Source of the DNA: Changshengia sp963803165
Lineage (GTDB): Bacteria; Chloroflexota; Dormibacteria; Aeolococcales; Aeolococcaceae
DNA length: 64,000 bases
NCBI GenBank assembly: GCA_963803165.1
Contig: CAWDLK010000002.1
Span: 186,001 to 250,000, forward strand
Direction of reading: 5' to 3'
Each line of letters begins with the position of its first letter. The first letter of the stretch is position 1. Below are positions 61,194 through 64,000 of this stretch, piece by piece. The position numbers were made by a program, and so were the translations under genes. The notes beneath the pieces were generated by a model. That model was given only the letters and a program-made list of their open reading frames with translations, was not told the DNA's origin and made no database searches.

Positions 61194-61200
61194 CCGCCGC

Positions 61201-61656
61201 TCACTCGGCACGCAGGCGCCGGAAGAAGTCGCGGAGCAGGCGGCCGCACTCCTCCTCCAGCACCCCGGCGGTGACCTCCAGGCGGTGGTTGTTGGCGGGG
61301 TGGCGCAGCACCGTGTAGACGCTGCCGTCGGCGCCCTTCTTGGGGTCGCGGGCGCCGTAGACGCAGCGGTCGACGCGGGCCTGGACCATCGCCCCGGCGC
61401 ACATCGGGCACGGCTCCAGGGTGACCACCACGGTCACCCCACCGAGCCGCCAGCCGCCCAGGCGCCGCGCGGCGGCGCGCAGCACCCGCATCTCGGCGTG
61501 GTCGGTGGCGTCCCCGGAGCGCTCCATCCGGTTGCCCGCCGCCGCGATCACCTCGCCGCCGGCCACCGCCAGGGCGGCCACCGGGACCTCGCCCCGCCGG
61601 CCGGCCCGCGCCGCCAGCCGGAGCGCGTGGCGCATCAGCGCTTCGTCGCCGTCCAT
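61201..61656 (-). CDS. tadA: tRNA-specific adenosine deaminase
   Basis: 151 residues. The zinc deaminase motifs are HAEMRVLRAA and EPCPMCAGAM, which convert A34 to inosine in tRNA-Arg(ACG). The C-terminus has the family's GSVYTVLRHPANNHRLEV block. The ATG at 61656 matches the normal N-terminus MDGDEALMRHALRLA. It is likely followed by few or no other genes, as mscL converges on it. Confidence 0.94.
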   Translation of the reverse strand: MDGDEALMRHALRLAARAGRRGEVPVAALAVAGGEVIAAAGNRMERSGDATDHAEMRVLRAAARRLGGWRLGGVTVVVTLEPCPMCAGAMVQARVDRCVYGARDPKKGADGSVYTVLRHPANNHRLEVTAGVLEEECGRLLRDFFRRLRAE

Positions 61657-61692
61657 CCCCTCAGTGTCGCGCAGGCGGGGAGGCGCCGCCGG

Positions 61693-62448
61693 CTACTCCG
61701 AGTACTGCTCGGCGATCCGCCGCAGCGCGTCCTGCCAGGATTCCGCGGGTGCCTCGGCGTCGGCGCCGCGCGGGAGCGAGCGACGGAGCCGCTCCCGGGT
61801 CTTGTCGATCTCGCGGTCCCGGCGTCGCTCCTCGAGGGTGCGGACCGCCGCGACAGCCTGGTCCACCTCGGTGGCGACGCCCTTGATCGCGTCCACGCCG
61901 TCGGCCGAGCGCAGCGTCTTGTGGAGGCGGTTGGCCGTCTCGGGGGCCAGCCGGGTCCCCGCGTCGCGGAGCTGGTCGGCAACGCGGCGCCGCGCGCTCT
62001 CCAGGCCCCGGCGGCGGCGCGCCTCCTCCTCGGCGTCCTGGCGCTGGCTGTCCAGGAGCGCCCAGCCGTCGTCGATGAGCCGCGGGTACTGCCAGGCGAG
62101 GCTGAACTTGCCGGCGCTCATCCCCGCCACCAGCTCCGCGACCTGGGCGGTGTAGCGCTGCCGCGCGTCCCCGGAGAGGCCACCGATGAGATCGGCGAGG
62201 ATCGGTCGTGCCTGGGCGTGGGCCCGGCGCACCCAGCCCGGCAGGTGCAGGTGGTGCGGCTGGGGGACCTCGCCGGGGCGGGCCGCCACGGCGAGCCCCT
62301 CCGGACGATGGATGCCGGGAAGTCGCGGCCCGGCCCCGGCCACCGGCGGATGGTGGTTCGAACGGCTGGGTCGCGGGCGGCTCGCCCTGTCGACCTCGGT
62401 CTCGCCCGGATCCAGGGCGGGCGGCAGCGATGCGGGGGTAACGGTCAC
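61693..62448 (-). CDS. Hypothetical coiled-coil protein
   Basis: About 251 residues from a GTG at 62448. The N-terminal ~80 are Pro/Arg-rich; the rest is mostly helical and charged (DSQRQDAEEEARRRRGLESA, then RTLEERRRDREIDKTRERLR). No domain is recognised and the start is uncertain. It lies upstream of tadA, 36 bases away, on the same strand, so the two may be cotranscribed. Confidence 0.55.
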   Translation of the reverse strand: MTVTPASLPPALDPGETEVDRASRPRPSRSNHHPPVAGAGPRLPGIHRPEGLAVAARPGEVPQPHHLHLPGWVRRAHAQARPILADLIGGLSGDARQRYTAQVAELVAGMSAGKFSLAWQYPRLIDDGWALLDSQRQDAEEEARRRRGLESARRRVADQLRDAGTRLAPETANRLHKTLRSADGVDAIKGVATEVDQAVAAVRTLEERRRDREIDKTRERLRRSLPRGADAEAPAESWQDALRRIAEQYSE

Positions 62449-62564
62449 TCGGTGGCCATGGCTGGTTGGACGCGGGCATCGTACCTGACCGGCTCGGCGT
62501 CCCGCGTTGGCGTTACCTGAACGCCACGCCGAGATGGTCCGGTCCGTTGCGGCGCGCCCGAGCC

Positions 62565-63278
62565 TCAGTGGCTCCTCGCGCCACGGCGCGGTGACGGCGG
62601 CCGGCCGCGGACCGGCCGCAATCCGCCGATCTGGGCCGAGGGGCAGATGTCGTTGAGCACGCAGACCGGGCAGCGCGGGCTGCGGGCGACGCACACCCGG
62701 CGGCCGTGGAGGATGAGCCGGAGCCCGAGCGAGGTCCACTCCGGGGCGGGCACCTCCGAGCAGACGTCCGCCTCGATCTCCACGGGGTCCGTGGACGAGG
62801 TCAGCCGCAGCCGGCCGCTGAGCCGGGTGACGTGGGTGTCGACGGCCAACCCCGGCTTGCCGAAGGCGACCCCGAGGACCACGTTGGCGGTCTTGCGGCC
62901 CACCCCGCGCAGGGTCACCAGGTCCTCCATCCGGTCCGGCACCCGGCCCTCGAAGCGGGCTACCACCTCCTCGCTCATGGCGATGATGGAGCGGGCCTTG
63001 GCCCGGAAGAACCCGGTGCTGCGGATGAGCTCCTCGAGCTCGGCGGGATCGACGCCGGCGAGCGCGGCCGCGTCCGGGCAGCGGCGAAAGAGCTCCGGGG
63101 TCACCATGTTGACCCGCTCGTCGGTGCACTGGGCGGAGAGGATGGTCGCCACCAGGAGCTGGAGCGGCCCGTGGTGGACCAGGGCGCACTCGGCGTCGGG
63201 GTACTCGGCGGCGAGCCGCTCCACGACCTCCGCCGCCCGGGCCCGGGCACCACGGGGGAGGCGGCGGGTCGAGGCCAT
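62565..63278 (-). CDS. nth: Endonuclease III
   Basis: 237 residues. It removes oxidised pyrimidines from DNA and nicks the abasic site. The helix-hairpin-helix LRGVGRKTANVVLG includes the catalytic Lys; the catalytic Asp is in AVDTHVTRLSGRL. The four-cysteine Fe-S loop has the correct spacing C-x6-C-x2-C-x5-C (CVARSPRCPVCVLNDIC). The ATG at 63278 begins MASTRRLPRGARAR. It diverges from mdh. Confidence 0.95.
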   Translation of the reverse strand: MASTRRLPRGARARAAEVVERLAAEYPDAECALVHHGPLQLLVATILSAQCTDERVNMVTPELFRRCPDAAALAGVDPAELEELIRSTGFFRAKARSIIAMSEEVVARFEGRVPDRMEDLVTLRGVGRKTANVVLGVAFGKPGLAVDTHVTRLSGRLRLTSSTDPVEIEADVCSEVPAPEWTSLGLRLILHGRRVCVARSPRCPVCVLNDICPSAQIGGLRPVRGRPPSPRRGARSH

Positions 63279-63377
63279 GGCGAGAAGGATGCCACCCGCC
63301 GGCGGCGGCCCGGGACCCGCTGCCCGGGCGCCGCCTTTCTACAATCGAGCGGTCAGCCCACCACCGGAGGCAGTCGC

Positions 63378-64000
63378 GTGCGCCACAAGATCACCGTCAT
63401 CGGCGCGGGCAACGTCGGCGCCACCCTCGCCCAGCGCCTCGCCGAGCGCGACTACGCCGACGTCGTCCTGGTCGACATCGTCGAGGGCCTGCCCCAGGGG
63501 AAGGCGCTCGACATCCTCGAGGCCGGCCCGGTGGTCGGCTACGACAGCCTGGTCACCGGCACCAACGGCTACGCCGAGACCGCGGGCAGCGACATCGTGG
63601 TGGTGACCAGCGGGGTCGCCCGCAAGCCGGGGATGTCCCGCGACGACCTGGTCATGACCAACGCGGGGATCGTCGCCGGCGTGGTCCGCCAGGCGGCGGC
63701 GGCGTCACCCGAGGCGGTCCTCATCGTGGTCAGCAACCCGCTCGACGCCATGGCCCAGGTGGCCCTGGCGGTGAGCGGCTTCCCCCGCCGGCGGGTCATC
63801 GGCATGGCCGGCGTCCTCGACACCGCCCGCTTCCGGACCTTCGTGGCCCAGGAGCTGGGGGCGTCGGTGCGCGACGTGCAGGCCCACGTGCTGGGCGGCC
63901 ACGGCGACACCATGGTGCCGCTCACCCAGCTCACCACGGTGGCGGGCCGGCCGGTGGCCCAGCTCATCGCCGCGGAGCGGCTGGAGCAGATCGTGCAGCG
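63378..64000 (+). CDS. mdh: Malate dehydrogenase, 3' truncated by window edge
   Basis: 207 residues are visible. It oxidises malate to oxaloacetate with NAD in the citric acid cycle. The cofactor loop is VIGAGNVGATLAQRLAE. VSNPLDAMAQVAL, MAGVLDTARFRTFVAQELG and the catalytic HGDTMVPL (HVLGGHGDT) are all present, as in the lactate-dehydrogenase-like type (mdh of Chloroflexi/Bacillus type). The GTG at 63378 has GGAGG upstream. The gene continues past 64000. Confidence 0.95.
   Translation, partial: MRHKITVIGAGNVGATLAQRLAERDYADVVLVDIVEGLPQGKALDILEAGPVVGYDSLVTGTNGYAETAGSDIVVVTSGVARKPGMSRDDLVMTNAGIVAGVVRQAAAASPEAVLIVVSNPLDAMAQVALAVSGFPRRRVIGMAGVLDTARFRTFVAQELGASVRDVQAHVLGGHGDTMVPLTQLTTVAGRPVAQLIAAERLEQIVQ

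Overview
The window comes from a very GC-rich bacterial chromosome with dense genes, many GTG starts and frequent 4-base ATGA/GTGA overlaps between cistrons. Several lipoproteins have Gram-positive style lipoboxes and no outer-membrane genes are seen. This fits a high-GC Terrabacteria-type lineage (Actinomycetota, or a Chloroflexota/Dormibacterota relative). No rRNA is present, so the lineage is inference only.

Layout. 0-13 kb is mainly housekeeping: a truncated dienelactone hydrolase, a GGDEF-EAL protein, proC, a site-2 protease, a YjbQ enzyme, and a leftward block (small acidic protein, zinc ribbon, pyrF, TIGR00300/ornithine-cyclodeaminase-like protein, histone-deacetylase-like hydrolase), then a flavodoxin and a UroD-family protein. 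13.3-18.5 kb is accessory: a frameshifted M24 peptidase, a 7Fe ferredoxin, an HTH regulator, a D-2-hydroxyacid dehydrogenase and a cupin. 18.7-25.1 kb holds two adjacent leftward metal/sulfur-stress units: copA-copZ-csoR (copper), and thioredoxin-OsmC-CstR-like repressor-NifX-like-MFS-rhodanese. The second unit is headed by two CsoR/CstR-type palindromic operators. 25-31 kb is a patchy accessory stretch with IS-end-like repeats, a divergent epimerase/TetR pair and tRNA-Pro.

31-41 kb returns to core genes: gpsA, der, a JAMM peptidase, a cysteine synthase, a cystathionine-synthase-like enzyme, enolase, an RDD protein and an M20 peptidase. 42.3-46.5 kb encodes a CoA-transferase plus a ferredoxin-dependent 2-oxoacid oxidoreductase with an unusual beta-gamma fusion. 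46.7-48.5 kb holds two HNH nucleases beside tRNA-Ser. 49.5-55.7 kb is a complete histidine-degradation operon (hutH, hutI, hutU, ftcD). The right end has a PQQ-like propeller lipoprotein, an ABC exporter, mscL with a zinc ribbon, tadA, nth and the start of malate dehydrogenase.

Six genes (M24 peptidase, NifX-like, TetR, maleylpyruvate-isomerase-like, second HNH nuclease, ftcD) each appear to carry exactly one extra base, mostly in short G/C runs. This looks more like assembly indels than six independent pseudogenes. The best candidate for a new system is the CstR-like persulfide/sulfur-stress operon at 18.7-21.9 kb. No CRISPR array, prophage, integrase or intact transposase was seen.
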